Shown: positions 46,899-58,506 of the stretch, piece by piece | How positions within the stretch are numbered: the stretch's first letter is position 1 | Layout of the letters: each line of letters opens with the position of its first letter | DNA from: Sclerotinia nivalis | Lineage: Eukaryota > Ascomycota > Leotiomycetes > Helotiales > Sclerotiniaceae | Assembly: GCA_029531795.1 (NCBI GenBank) | Contig: JAPEIS010000001.1 | Location: forward strand, 5,580,001-5,644,000 | Length of the DNA stretch: 64,000 nucleotides | Reading direction: 5' to 3' | Notes under the pieces: generated by a model | Told to the model about the DNA's origin: nothing | The model's database searches: none | What the model saw: only the letters and a program-made list of their open reading frames with translations | Program-made: the position numbers and the translations under genes

Positions 46899-49800
46899 TT
46901 AGTAATTGAGTTCTCCGGCCCCAGCGCCAGCAACAGCATCAAGATCTTCATAAGATTTTAAGCTTCTGCCGGCTGTTGCTTCACGAGGTCCGACAGTTGT
47001 ACTACCAGGAGCTACTCCATCACCCCATCGGCTACCACCACTAGCTGCCGTAAAGCGGTGCGGCAGTCCACGGCCGCCACGTTCGCCACCGGGAGGACTC
47101 AATCTACCGGCATTTGGATCCCCGCGGTTCTGATTGGGTCGGCGATCGTAGGGACCAGTTCGATTATTTGTTTGATATCGACCAGCACCTCTTCTGATGG
47201 GGCCGGGACCACGATTATCAGGACCGCTAACCCAACCCATGGGTGACTGCACAGCATGACCGGCAAGGAAAGGTGGGAAGCCATTCGATGGAGGAAAGCC
47301 TGACATAGCATTGAGTCCATTCATTCCAAAGTTTTGAAGATTGAAACCACGCGGAGTACCGGCTGGCATGTGACCATTAGCTGGAGGGAAGTGACCATTG
47401 CTATTGGCATCTGATCTTGATGGAGCAATATGCGCAGGATCGAGAACGTAGGTATTGACAAGATCAAACTATACGCTATTAGTTTGCGTCGTTGGAATGG
47501 ACCAAAAAAACTTACGTCAGTCTTCAGACTTTCCAGCCATTCAGGATGTCTCTTTTCAACATGCTTCTTCCAGAAGTGCTCTTCCTTAAACAATTTGGTG
47601 CACTCTGGAACTCTGCATCTGAATTTGTGATCATCTTCTTGCTTCACATATTTAACCAACTCATCCCTCAAAGCCTCATCAGTTGGCTTTCCACCCAGTT
47701 TTCGCACATCAACATTATCTGGATCTAGGAGTTGCATAATCTTGTCCTCAAACGTTCTGACCCAATTGAAAGCTCGTTGAAGTTGTTGTTCTGCCTTGGA
47801 AACATTGTTACGCGGATTGGCTTTGCGCTCACCATCTGGAGAGGAGGGATCCATATCCATCTTGTCCTCAGGTTTTGCCTTTCCAGGAAACGCCTCACCC
47901 AATGCACTGGCGCGAGCAGCTGCTTTGGCTGATGTGGTAAGAGTGTTACGTGGCCTCCTAAGATGTCCTCCAGGGCATTTTCGAGTGAGCTCATGAATCG
48001 AGTCACTCTCAAAAACACAGAAGAAGCAGAAGTTGAAGACACGTCTTAGATACTCAACCATGAGATCAAGCTGCTTCTTCTTGACAAGAAGTTCTTCATC
48101 ATCGATGTCATCGAAATCGAAAGCACCTTCTTCTTCTTCCTCTCCTTCCTCCATCTCCTCGAACTCTTCACCTTCGTCCAATGCTTCGTCAAGACCAAGC
48201 CCGTTCTTAGACTTCTTGCCTTTCTTGGGAGTAGGAGCTGTGACCGGGGGTTGAAGACGGCCTTGATTCTTCAAGTCATCAACTTTTTCTTCAATCTTTA
48301 GGACAGCATTGAAGTCGGATCCAAAATCTTCTTCGAATTTGCTAACGAGGCGGGTGGCCAAATCAAGATCTTTCTCAATACGTTCAGGCGCTGAAAACAG
48401 ATCCCAAAGTGCCTTCTTGCGTGGTAAGTTAGGCGGTACATGAGCACCGACATGGCAAGTAAAATCTCCTCTAACTTCATCCTTGACGGTCTTTCCATTG
48501 ATAGCCTCAAGCGCCTTCTGAGCAGTGGTGAGTGGAGCTGCTGGTTCGGCAGAGATATCACCCTCTTCTTCATCCTTTATTTCTAGTCGATCAAGGATGG
48601 GAGCTGAATCAGGGGCAGGGTGAAGCATAACCCAACCAATTCTATGGTAGCGTTTGCTTGGATTTGGATCACTCAAACTAAGCCACTTGAAACCACCCTC
48701 ATCCTCTCCCAAATGCTCCTTGCAGAAAGATTCGAGATTCGAGCGGCTAACGTGTGGCGCAATTGTCTTGATAAGCAACGTAGGCTGGAAAGCATTCTCA
48801 TCTCGAATGTCACCACCTCTAGAAGGAACTAGGTCACCAACTCCCAAAACTTCATTAGCAGCGGTTGTCTCACCCTCTTCTTTCTCGATAACACCGCCAG
48901 TGCCGTTGCTTTCGCTTTTAGGAATACCCTCCAAAGAGTATTCATCGAAAGTTCCGGATTCAAGATCTTGCTCCCATTGGCTATAATTGCCGCGGCGGAA
49001 CTCGTTAACTTGTAGGCGTAAAGCATTTCGCATCTCAGGTACGTATCTCTCCATAAACCATTGTTCTCCTTTGTGCTCCTGCACAAATGTACGTGCCATC
49101 CTAGCTTGAAGCTCTTCTTTATATGCATCATACGCAACTTGTATGCGAGCCTTTTCGGTATCACGGTCTTCTTCACGAGGTCTGAAGATTTCACCACGCT
49201 TCCCAGATCTAGCACGTTCTTTGTCCTCCTTGATCTTCTCATTTGTGCGCCACCATTCTCCATAGTATGAGAAGCCCACCTGAAAAGGCAGGATAACTGG
49301 ATCCGCAAGTGGATTGACAGTAATTGGAGGAGGCGGACCGGAATCTTGACCAGGTACATATCGATCGATGTTGGCTGGTGCAGGAGACGCAATTCGTCTT
49401 CGATCCTCGCGGTCCCTCGATGATCTGTAATCATCTCTATCTCTTGTTCTACCATTAGGTTCATAACGGTCTACCGGAGATCTAGAGCGGTCGCGGTCGC
49501 GCGGGTTTCGTCTTTGCCTATCACCAACTAAAGTAATAATCATGTAAGCATAAGAGTAAATAAAAAATAGATACCAACCCATGGAAGTATTATTATGTAG
49601 CAGATGCATTGTAATGATCAAGTAGGTGGGAAAAAGGGTGGGGGGGGAGGCTGGGGGGGCATTTCCAAGATCATGACTGCATGCTTCGCATCCGGTGCAG
49701 GGCAGCTGTTCAAAACTAAAGTAGAAAGAATAAAATGATTGAGCTCATAAAATGCGACATACCAGGAGATCTACCACGGTAAAATGATTCGCGGTCGCGT

Positions 49801-49940
49801 TCAGGTTTCACACCTCTGAAACCATCGTCGCGTTCATTTTTAACACTTCTAAAGCTATCATCACGTCCAGCCCAACTCGTTCTTTCAGTTGGTGATCGCG
49901 CGAGCGGTGGCTCTCTGCTGTAATTTCCGTAACCGTCCAT
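46899..49940 (-). CDS. Ars2 / SERRATE homologue (zinc-finger RNA-processing protein)
   Basis: Nuclear protein that links the cap-binding complex to RNA processing and decay in other eukaryotes (Pir2 in fission yeast). Exons 49940-49763, 49527-47516 and 47468-46899 join in phase to 919 aa. The N-terminus is Arg/Asp/Ser-rich (RDRDRSRSPVDRYEP). The SERRATE/Ars2 N-terminal block starts DPVILPFQVGFSYYGEWWR. A central RNA-recognition-like part carries ESFCKEHLGEDEGGFKWLSL and YHRIGWVML. An acidic Glu tract (about 49000-48100) follows, then YLRRVFNFCFFCVFESDS and ELTRKCPGGHLR. One C2H2 finger is CRVPECTKLFKEEHFWKKHVEKRH-like. The C-terminus is Gly/Arg/Pro-rich. The start is the first clear ATG (MDGYGNY); the frame continues upstream through an apparent exon but without an ATG, so the true N-terminus may be longer. 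Confidence 0.88.
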
Positions 49941-51526
49941 GATGTGACTGTAATCGTCCAAAATTACTCCACCTTTGCCTCTCTTTTCGAAATTCAGGTA
50001 TTCGGCTGATCTGACGCTCTGGTAGGATAGTCTCGTTATTAAAGACACTTTTGACGAAATCGATGTAGGAATTCGGGTTTCGTCGATTGCGATTGTCAAG
50101 TGACACCTGTGGATTGTCGGGAGGAGGTGATGACAACGAAGCTACTGCTGTTTGATAACATGATTGCCCGTTAGAGGATTGTTCAAAATTTTAAAAGAAT
50201 GAAGAAGGTTATGTTTGATGAACTGGGGGTATAAATGCGATATCAACTGGAGAAAGGATGCAGAAGAGGCAGAAGAGAGAAAAGAAGAGTAAAAAAGTTC
50301 AGTGCCTATAGATGGCAGATAAAAAACGACGACAACTTGTTGTTGTTGATGGGGTATGCGATCTTGATATGATATGATTGATGGATGGATTGACTTTATT
50401 CCAAGATTGAAGATTCTGAATTAATCGCTCAAGAAGAAGAAAAGCAATTGCTATGGTTTATCGCAATGATAATGATGGGGCAGAAAAAGGATTATATGTG
50501 TGATGAATTTTGGTTTTTGAGGACAAGGTTTTTAAGAAGAATAGAAGAATAGGACTGACGAACAAGATTCAGATATTGAGGAACTGTGGTTTTAAAATGA
50601 ACCTCCTCTACCAAAATGATATTGTATAGATGTTGTTGACTGAAGGCCGAAGTTGGAGAATTGGATTCGGGATTGTCAAAGGGAGCTCTTGCTCTTCCTG
50701 GCATTGCTTACTAGTGTTGATAGAACTTTACCCATTTGATCATTAGGGTAGGAAGCACAGTCCAAGTCAATTATAAGACTAGTGGGAGAGCATCTAGGGA
50801 AAGTGGAGTGATCGAAAAAGCAAATGTAGCTTAGCGCTGTTCGCTTAACTGCCCGAAACGACAAATTTTGTTGATGATTGGAGTCAGTACAAAGAATAAA
50901 TGGGTCTACGGAAGCTAAGTATGGATGCGGGTGATTGATATTTGACCAATCACTCGAATGTGTCACTCAAAATAAGTGATATTGACTTGATCATTGAACC
51001 AATCATCGAGGTGTTTAGCTGCAAGCCTACGAATAAGAGAGGGTATTTAAAGGCACGCAGTAAGGTACATTCAAGAACCAATTAAATGATTTGAATTCCA
51101 GAATCAAGGAAAACCTCCAAATGCAGTATGGAGTACCAACCGTTACCATAAATGAATTCATCATAAGTTGGGTAAGGAAACAAAGCCATCCAAAAAAGGT
51201 AGGAGGATCATATATCAGATCGTTATTATTTCACTCTTCAAATCCTCACCAAAGACTCTTTACTCTACATAACAGAATACAGAACAATAAGTAAGTACCT
51301 ACTATTATATCAAATCAATTTCCTTACCCAATCCACTCCCCAAGTAAACCGAGGTTCTTTTGCTTCAGAGGAGGAGTACGTCATTGAGGGGAAATTGACA
51401 TTACACGTGTATCCACACGCAAAAAGATATAAAGACTTCGCTTCGCGGTGGACTTCTACTTAGAATTTCTCTTCAAAGTAGTAACTAATAGCGGAATTCA
51501 TCAATCAGAACCTCAATTCATCCAAC
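49941..51526. other. Ars2 5' region and TspO promoter
   Basis: 1.6 kb between divergent genes. On the minus strand, sequence from 50136 down to 49941 reads as plausible protein if an intron (about 50106-50029, gtgtca..ccag) is removed, but no ATG was found in that frame. A separate minus-strand ATG frame at 50704-50492 begins MPGRARAPFDNPE and is not identified. A CACGTG palindrome (TACACGTGTA, 51402-51411) lies about 120 nt upstream of TspO. Confidence 0.45.
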
Positions 51527-52325
51527 ATGACGACCTTCATTCCCAGCTTAACGCTGCCGGCATCCATATTTGCCAACCCAACTGCTTCAATTCTCCTGCC
51601 AGTTGCCCTTGGTACTGCTGTTGGTTTCGCAGTTAGCCGTATGTATTTACATCCTGCTCCTTGAACCATCCTCGAGGAGATCATACAATGAGGGGCAATA
51701 TGCCAATTCCTCAAAACAAAATACTAACATCCTTCCAGCAAAAAAGACCCAAAAAACCTACATGGCACTCAAACAACCTCCCTACCGTCCACCTCCATAT
51801 GTCTTCGGTCCCGCCTGGACTCTTCTCTATGGTCTCATGGGATTCTCTGCCTACCGCGCATACTCGACCGGATTGAACCCTCTCGCTTCTACTGAAAAAC
51901 ACCTCCTCACCAAACAAGGCGCTACACTCTACACAATTCAGTAAGTGATACCTCACGCAGGCTCATAAAAGCAGCCGCTTCATACCCAAATTGGTCCCTC
52001 ACGTAGGAACCCAACTAACACTTTTTCCCCCAGACTCGGCCTAAACCTAATCTGGACACCCCTCTTTTTCAAGCTCAAGCGTCCCGTCCTCGCCACCGTT
52101 GACATCGTCACACTCACCGGCGTCGTCTCCTACCTCACCTATACTTGGAGCAAAGTCGACTCCGTCGCTGCATGGGCACTCGCTCCCTACCTCGGCTGGC
52201 TCGGATTCGCTACTTATTTATGCGCTGGAGTTGGTTACCTGAACAATTGGGATATCAGTGATAAGGAGGTGAAGAAGAGTCCCCAGGGAAAGGAAACAAA
52301 GTATGTAGATGAGAAGGAGGAATAA
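51527..52325 (+). CDS. TspO/MBR family translocator protein (peripheral benzodiazepine receptor homologue)
   Basis: A five-TM membrane protein of the outer mitochondrial membrane/ER family that binds tetrapyrroles and sterols. Three exons, 51527-51638, 51739-51940 and 52034-52325, join in phase to 201 aa. Family motifs: YMALKQPPYRPPPYVFGPAWTLLYGLMGFSAY (the W-x-P/V-A-W loop of TspO), LGLNLIWTPLFFKLKRP, and ALAPYLGWLGFATYLCAGVGYLNNWD near the end. The length matches the family plus a 35-residue N-terminal hydrophobic segment. The C-terminal tail is charged (KEVKKSPQGKETKY). The first intron is 100 nt with gtatgt..ccag. The physiological role in fungi is not established. Confidence 0.92.
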
Positions 52326-53201
52326 ATGGTAATGTGAAGCGGGGGTGGATTTGCACGGGAGGTGTTTTCACCATCCATATGCTTTGCAAACTCTAAAACC
52401 CCTTCGACTACCTAGGCAGATGAACTTTGGCGCGCAAAATGGGCATAGGAGCATGGTTTCGGCATACATTTAATGGGAAGCGAGTAATAAGTTTGTCGAC
52501 GAATGCGGATATGCACTAAACTGATTGCTTTCAGATATTATACCACATCTTTTAATCATGAAAAACTTACTTGCAATACAACCAATTCTATCATGCAATC
52601 AAAAATGTACTCATCCCGGTGACGTAACTTCTATTATCTGTTCTAAAGGATTATGTGAGTAATTTAAGTAGCTTCGCGAGCTTGGACAAAGCAAATTTAC
52701 AAGCACATGAATATCATCTGAAACCTTGAAGATAAACTTGCTCGTCAAGAATTTCTTCTCGATTTCTTCTGATACGAACTACGAGTACCTTAGTTCCAAC
52801 CCCAATAATCCCCCTTACTCCTTTCCCGTCTATATAAAAACTGCAACGCTAAGCTGACCGACCCGAAGTCTCGGGCCCCTTCTAACTCAAAACTACCCTT
52901 TGAAATCCTTCATGCATTCCTACCCCTTGAGGGGTCCATCTTTTATCTCACCTCACCTTTCCGAATCAGCCGATCGCGTCAGCCGAGCGCGTCAGCCAAT
53001 CTAAATTTTCCTGAACGCCTCTCAACACCCGCCCCAATGATTTGTGAAATTTCCCTAGCCGAAAGGAAAGACCCGAGTTTGTTTTCTATAGCCAGCCACT
53101 CTAAGATGATATAAACTGATATGCAAAAAGGAAAATAAGAGAACGTTCCAATCCTATGTACATGCGTGCCGTGCCATAAGTGATCAAATGCGAAGTAAGA
53201 G
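52326..53201. other. convergent intergenic spacer
   Basis: 0.9 kb between TspO and the mitochondrial carrier 3' ends. It has a GATCGCGTCAGCC/GAGCGCGTCAGCC direct duplication at 52974-53000. No gene seen. Confidence 0.5.
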
Positions 53202-54259
53202 TTAAGAGAGATGGAAACGACTCTTTAATCCGTCGTAAATCATGAATATGAATGCGGAGCTAGGTGCTGATCGCATGACTGTGATACCGCAACCTCGATA
53301 CATGCCCTTCAAGCCATGTTGTTTCCATAAAAGAGCACCCTCTTGCATGAATGTTGTGCGGGGTGCCGCGGATGAAGTAGAAGCGGTTTGCATGCGAGAT
53401 TTAATGGTGTCCGCGGGAAAGAAGAGAAAATTATAAGACATGCCAGCTGAGGCGCCAGCGAGAGCTTGTTGCCAAAAAGGTAGTGGTGCTAGCTCGGTAG
53501 ATAGAACTAGAGAAGGGTTTTGGGGAGAACGTTTTTCGTTCAGTTTTCGAAAAAGTGAAGTGACAGTTTCCTTGCTACCAAACCAAGCGGCGCATCCACC
53601 GGTTTCACGGATCAAGGTGCCTAGCTGCCCGTTCCAAAAACCACGAATGCCTTGATGATGCCACACATCACGGATAACTGCTGAGACTGTTTTAGCAGCA
53701 ACGGGAGCTGAACTATTTGCGGCGGTACTTGGAACTTGTATTTTGCATTTGACCAATTCAATGGGCGTGAGGATCAAGGAAGTGAGGGCACCGGATAGTG
53801 CACCAGTCATCCACAACGCCTCAAGAGGAAGTGGTTGATCCCTCTTATATATACCGGCCTTGAGGAGCGCTTCTCTGCTCGCTTGCTCCCAAACAAAAAG
53901 ACTGCTAGTCTCCAGAGCAGCTCCAACTAGTGGAGCACTAATACCCCTATATAATCCTAGAATTCCATCACTGCGAATCGATTGTTTGAAACAATCGAGA
54001 GGCCCTGTATACCGTAGAGGAAGATGGTAAGGCTGGGATTGGAGTCGTACTTTGACGGTGTCGAAAGGATATTCGATATATTTGCCAGCTACTCCAGCAA
54101 TCTATTCATTTGTTAGCAATCATCTTGACTTTTTCTGCAGGTATCACACACTGAACCGTAGAGACAATCCTCGATAGAATTCATTAAAGCCTCTCTTCCT
54201 TTAGATACTACTTCCCGAGGTGTGTCTGGAGTGAAATCTGCTGTCATAGCCGCTGCCAT
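53202..54259 (-). CDS. mitochondrial carrier, ornithine transporter type (ORT1/AmcA-like)
   Basis: An inner-membrane carrier expected to exchange mitochondrial ornithine for cytosolic substrate in arginine metabolism. Two exons, 54259-54152 and 54101-53202, join at phase 0 to 335 aa. Three carrier repeats are readable, each with Px[D/E]xx[K/R]: [11 protein letters not shown] (repeat 1), [11 protein letters not shown] (repeat 2) and [10 protein letters not shown] (repeat 3), with matching [15 protein letters not shown] and [20 protein letters not shown] stretches. The [23 protein letters not shown] opening and the [11 protein letters not shown] segment fit the ornithine carrier subgroup. The 50-nt intron interrupts the first helix. 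The subgroup assignment is moderate; membership of the carrier family is certain. Confidence 0.82.
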
Positions 54260-55393
54260 TCTAACCAAACCGTAGGAATATGTTTCCGGAAACGGTGATG
54301 ATAGTTCGATATTTGATTATGCCGACGTAATTGATTGTCCGAAGACCTACAATGCTATGAGGAAGATAGTCGGAGAAGGATGGGGATCTTTGCACGTCTC
54401 TTTATAAGCCGAGTAGACTCGGGAGGATTTGCGATTCGATGTGCCGTGTGGATAACAAGGTTGCTGTTCCACGTTGCAATTGAATAACAGTTGCAAGGTA
54501 AAAGTAGAAGTGACAGTAACAGTTGAAATTGTGTGATTGTGTGAATGTTTGCAATGTATTTCACCAACAACGGATTGCACCCAGATCTTTCTTACTCTCT
54601 CGTAATTTATTGCAGCAAACTCGTAATATTATGAATCAGAGAGGAGTGCGCCCCACAAACGATGAAGGTGAATCGATCCCCAACAAGGCCAACCATAGTG
54701 TTAGAAAGACATGGTAGAGCCTAGAGGACATGTGCCAAGGCAATGAATCAATGAATACTATATATGGTGGTGGAGTCGGTGGAAGGCTTGAATGTCGTGG
54801 TAGGAAAGTGAAGTCAGATTATCGTGAAATCATTTCGGAGGGCTTGCTTGTCAAAAATGAAGTGGGGAGTTATGGAGCTATTTTTTCTTATCAGATGGAA
54901 AATCTGCGAAAATCTGCGAAAATCTCCACAATCTAAATAAATTTTGGTCGGCCCAGTATTCCTTTTTAAAAAGTTAGGGATTCGGATTCGGATTCAATGT
55001 ATCAGTATCAGAAATGATATTGTCTCTCTCTGCCTAGGTAGGTAATGATTGAATGACTCGAGTCCAAATACTCTATTGTGCTAATTTGGTATTATGGATT
55101 ATTATAAATATACTAGGTACTATTTGACAATAATGAAATAATCAAATCAAAGAAATTTGGAAAAGGGAAGAGTTCAGATTGGTTTAGCGGAATAATTAGT
55201 ACACACTGATAAGCTGCATTTGCGCTTATCGAAAATGCAGAAAAAAAAAAGTTCCTGCACATGCCTACATAGTACATACCCAGCCAGTACCTAGTGAAAT
55301 CAAGACGACAAATTAATTCTATTCGCTCATCAATATCCCCCCCCCCCAAAAAAAACATCGATCAATATCTGTTCCAGATTTTGTTGATCAAAA
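54260..55393. other. divergent intergenic region (carrier and CGR1 promoters)
   Basis: 1.1 kb, no supported gene. An AATCTGCGAA repeat occurs at 54900-54920 and a C11-A8 homopolymer junction at 55337-55355, about 40 nt upstream of the CGR1 start. Confidence 0.5.
55337..55355. repeat. C11 followed by A8 homopolymer
   Basis: Eleven C then eight A bases, in the probable 5' UTR of CGR1. Prone to length errors in sequencing. Confidence 0.85.
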
Positions 55394-55880
55394 ATGTCGA
55401 CAGAAATCGCCCCTACCACTGCTGCACCTGAGTCGACCTCGGCCGTCATTCCACAGGGTATGCGCAAGAATGGTATGTATGCGCTCGCATGATGCTTTTT
55501 AATTTCTTGCAAACATCAAGTCGCTGATTTTGATATTCTATAGGTAAACAATGGCATCCTGTGAAGAAAGCTTTCCGGCCAAAGGCTGGAAATACTTCGT
55601 ATGAAAAGAGAAAGGCAAATGATGAGGCAGTGGCAGCAACTAAGGCCAAAGAAAAGGAAATGAAGGAGGAGAAAGAGGCAGCAAGACAGGTTAGAGCCTG
55701 GTCAACTGTATCTTGGACGAAATCTAATCATTGAAATAGGCCCATATAACAAAGATCAAGGAAAAGCGCGCCAACAAGGAGGAGAGAGAACGATACGAAA
55801 AGATGGCCGAAAAGATGCATCAGAAGCGTGTCGACAGATTAAAGAGAAGAGAGAAGAGAAACAAGATGTTGAAGTCATGA
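55394..55880 (+). CDS. CGR1: rRNA-processing protein Cgr1
   Basis: A small nucleolar protein needed for 27S to 25S/5.8S pre-rRNA processing and 60S assembly. Three exons, 55394-55472, 55544-55689 and 55740-55880, join to 121 aa. After a Thr/Ala/Ser-rich head comes the Cgr1 signature [21 protein letters not shown], then a long basic-acidic coiled coil ([26 protein letters not shown]) ending in [17 protein letters not shown], a nucleolar-type basic tail. Length agrees with the family (about 110-130 aa). All splice sites are gtatgt/gttaga..ag. The small gene is easily missed because no exon exceeds 150 nt. Confidence 0.94.
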
Positions 55881-56451
55881 TAGACAATCTTCTGGGACGG
55901 AGCATGGCGTATGGGATGGATTGAAATATATTAAGTGCAATGGGTTGATATGGTCGATTTGCACAAGTCACATATAATACGTCGACCAAAATTCAGCTCT
56001 TGGTGGCATAATAGACGACTAGTCAAAGCCGAATATAGCAGTATGGATGAGGACACCCATCCTGTTAGTGAGGATGAAGTCAATTGAAACTCAGTGTAGG
56101 TTCTTGAGGAAATGGATGTCGTCGACGAGATGGGAATTTATATCTTCGATGATCATTTAACATTTGATTGGAGATTAAGGCGCAGGCATATTAGCTATTT
56201 TGAATGTATGATAAATACTAACAGAGACAATTAAAAGAATTAAATCGTCCGAAGTATCCTCCCAACTGATTTAATAATATCCTTCATGTTCACGTCCCCC
56301 TTCATTAGCGAATTCATGCTGATGCGGCCGCAGGCTCTGTAATTACGTCAATGGTCGCTAAAGCTCACCATCTAAGCTTCATAGCACATGCATCGGAAGC
56401 TCGACAGACATAACATGAGACAAGATACAGCTGATCACGGACTAAAGAGTT
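55881..56451. other. intergenic region
   Basis: 0.57 kb between CGR1 and the poly-His protein; CGR1 3' UTR and downstream promoter. No gene seen. Confidence 0.5.
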
Positions 56452-57558
56452 ATGTCTTCCAACGGTGATGGATCAAAATATGTTTCTCCAAATAAATCTC
56501 GTCATCAGGTCGCACGGTCGGTATCTGAGGCATCATCCTCTCCCCTGAAATCTCGCCGATCGCATCACCACCACCATCATCACCATCATCATCCTCATAT
56601 ACATCGTCGAGAAAAGGACGAGAAATCATCTCAATCTACTCTGCAGAAGGCCCTCGGTCCTTCTGAAGAGTTGTCGAGAAGTGAGGGAGTTTCTTCAAAC
56701 GAAAGCCGGAATGCAAGTAGAAGGCACAGCATTTTTAGCTCAACAGTAGACGGCTTCGATTTGTCCAAAACCAGCGAGAAAAGGCCATTAAGGGAAGGCG
56801 AGCTCGAAGCGGAGAAGGAGAAGAGCGCCATGATGGCTACGTTTGTCTTTCTTACCACCTATTGCTCTTTTATACTAATGTACTGGATCAGGGAATTGCG
56901 AAATACCTTGACGGGCGTGAATGCTGTGGTAGATAATACAACCAGACATCTCGATGCAACATACTATTCGGTTCTAGAAAAACTTGGGGATCTGCATAAG
57001 ACGATCGGCTCTCTCAAAGAGTTGGCGGCTATGACTAGACAATTGAATGAAGATTTTAATACCGAGGGAGAGGAGCTTGTACAAGAAAGTCGAGCGCAGC
57101 TAGAAGGGTTTGAAGAATTCGAAGCACAGGAACAGAAGATCAAAGCATTGGAGAAACGTGTTAAAGAAGGACGATATACAATTAATACATTGAGTGGGCG
57201 GGTAGACATTGTTAGAAAGCGAGTTAAAGGCTGGGAAAAAGCAGAGCAGGAATGGCAAGACAAAACCCGAAAGCGACTGAAGATGATGTGGATTCTAATG
57301 TCGATATGCGCAACTATTTTGCTATCAATTGTTATTCTGGCCTATATACCATCGAGAGGGCAAGGACATGGAGCTGCAAGATTCAACAGTTCCAATCCGA
57401 CTGCGTTGGGGGAGTTGGAGAAGGCCAAAAATGAGACCAGAAATATGCAGAAGCCCCCTTTCGAGATACTGGAGAGTTCAACAACTGGAAGTGAAGTCAA
57501 CAAGGAAGCAGGGAAACCGGCAGAGGACCCAAGACTTGAGATATTCGACGAGTTATAA
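56452..57558 (+). CDS. conserved hypothetical two-TM coiled-coil protein with poly-His tract
   Basis: A single-exon gene, 368 aa. I do not recognise the family. Residues 1-120 are Ser/Arg-rich and disordered with ten consecutive His at 38-47, followed by HPHIHRR. TM1 is about 127-146 (MMATFVFLTTYCSFILMYWI). A heptad-rich coiled coil covers about 170-275 (LEKLGDLHKTIGSLKELAAM and KIKALEKRVKEGR). TM2 is about 278-299 (MMWILMSICATILLSIVILA), with a short polar tail. Both ends of the coiled coil are therefore membrane anchored, which suggests an ER or nuclear-envelope protein with the helical part in the lumen or cytosol. Confident as a gene: long ORF, no better frame, and a coding-like composition. 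Function is unknown. Confidence 0.82.
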   Translation: MSSNGDGSKYVSPNKSRHQVARSVSEASSSPLKSRRSHHHHHHHHHHPHIHRREKDEKSSQSTLQKALGPSEELSRSEGVSSNESRNASRRHSIFSSTVDGFDLSKTSEKRPLREGELEAEKEKSAMMATFVFLTTYCSFILMYWIRELRNTLTGVNAVVDNTTRHLDATYYSVLEKLGDLHKTIGSLKELAAMTRQLNEDFNTEGEELVQESRAQLEGFEEFEAQEQKIKALEKRVKEGRYTINTLSGRVDIVRKRVKGWEKAEQEWQDKTRKRLKMMWILMSICATILLSIVILAYIPSRGQGHGAARFNSSNPTALGELEKAKNETRNMQKPPFEILESSTTGSEVNKEAGKPAEDPRLEIFDEL

Positions 57559-58506
57559 TTTATTGGTACAAGAATGCACGTACAAGGTTCACATTTTCTT
57601 AGCCCAGCTCAATCGTGAATATTACCACTTTTCCAAGTATACTACGCCTTATGGGATCAGAAAATCAGTGGGTCTATGGTCTGATGACTTAGGATATTAG
57701 CATGCCGAGCAGCTGGATCTTGGTATAAGTCCAAAGCAACCTGGCAATCCGTATATCTTCTTAGCATTTTTGAATCTTTGTAATCTTACATCAACGGCAC
57801 TTATTAGATTAGGGGTGATATTCATATGTTACATATGAATGATATGTACGATGTGGATAGCATTGAGGACTCGTATCCTAGAATCCTAGAATCCTAGAAA
57901 GCTAGATGCCGAGAAGGCTATACGAAGTACGAATTTCATGTCGAATGATGTCTAATGCTCGCCACTGTATTCGTACTGGTTTTGGGGTGATGTGCGCTCT
58001 TCAAGCTTAACATCTTTTAAACTCTAGAATGGTGGTATGGGAGCGTGGGCCGGCTCAAATCGTCATTTCTCTAAGCCAGCCACCGAAAATATATCCCTGT
58101 ATTGTATAGAGTAAATGTCAAGAAATTTAAAATCTATAAAAGCTATGAATATTCTTTTTCCTATGAAAGTTAATATGAGTCTGTGATTTATTTATTGTCA
58201 CGATCAGTTAATTTTAGACTTGTCTATTGTGACTCCTAGTCCTAGATCGAATAATATATAGAGATATTTATTCTTGAGGCAACTGCATCACGTCAACCAG
58301 GAGGAAATACCTACCCCGCTGCACAGTAAGCTACTTTGGGCATTGCATAGCCCAAAAAGCATCCAAACTCAAACTCAAACTCCAAAATAACATTGGGCAT
58401 TGAAAATCCTTCAACGGGCAACACGATCGATCACAAGAGCCCAAGACTCGCGCAGGTTCTTCCATACATAGCCACAAAGGAACGAAGCAACCAAAATAAC
58501 GGTTCG
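57559..58506. other. intergenic region
   Basis: 0.95 kb, no gene seen. It has a tandem CCTAGAATCCTAGAAT motif at 57878-57899 and AT-rich sequence; the 3' part is the promoter of the PX-domain gene. Confidence 0.5.

Noticed and set aside
48033..48254. Ser-rich plus-strand frame
   Set aside because: Antisense of the Glu-rich tract in the Ars2 gene.
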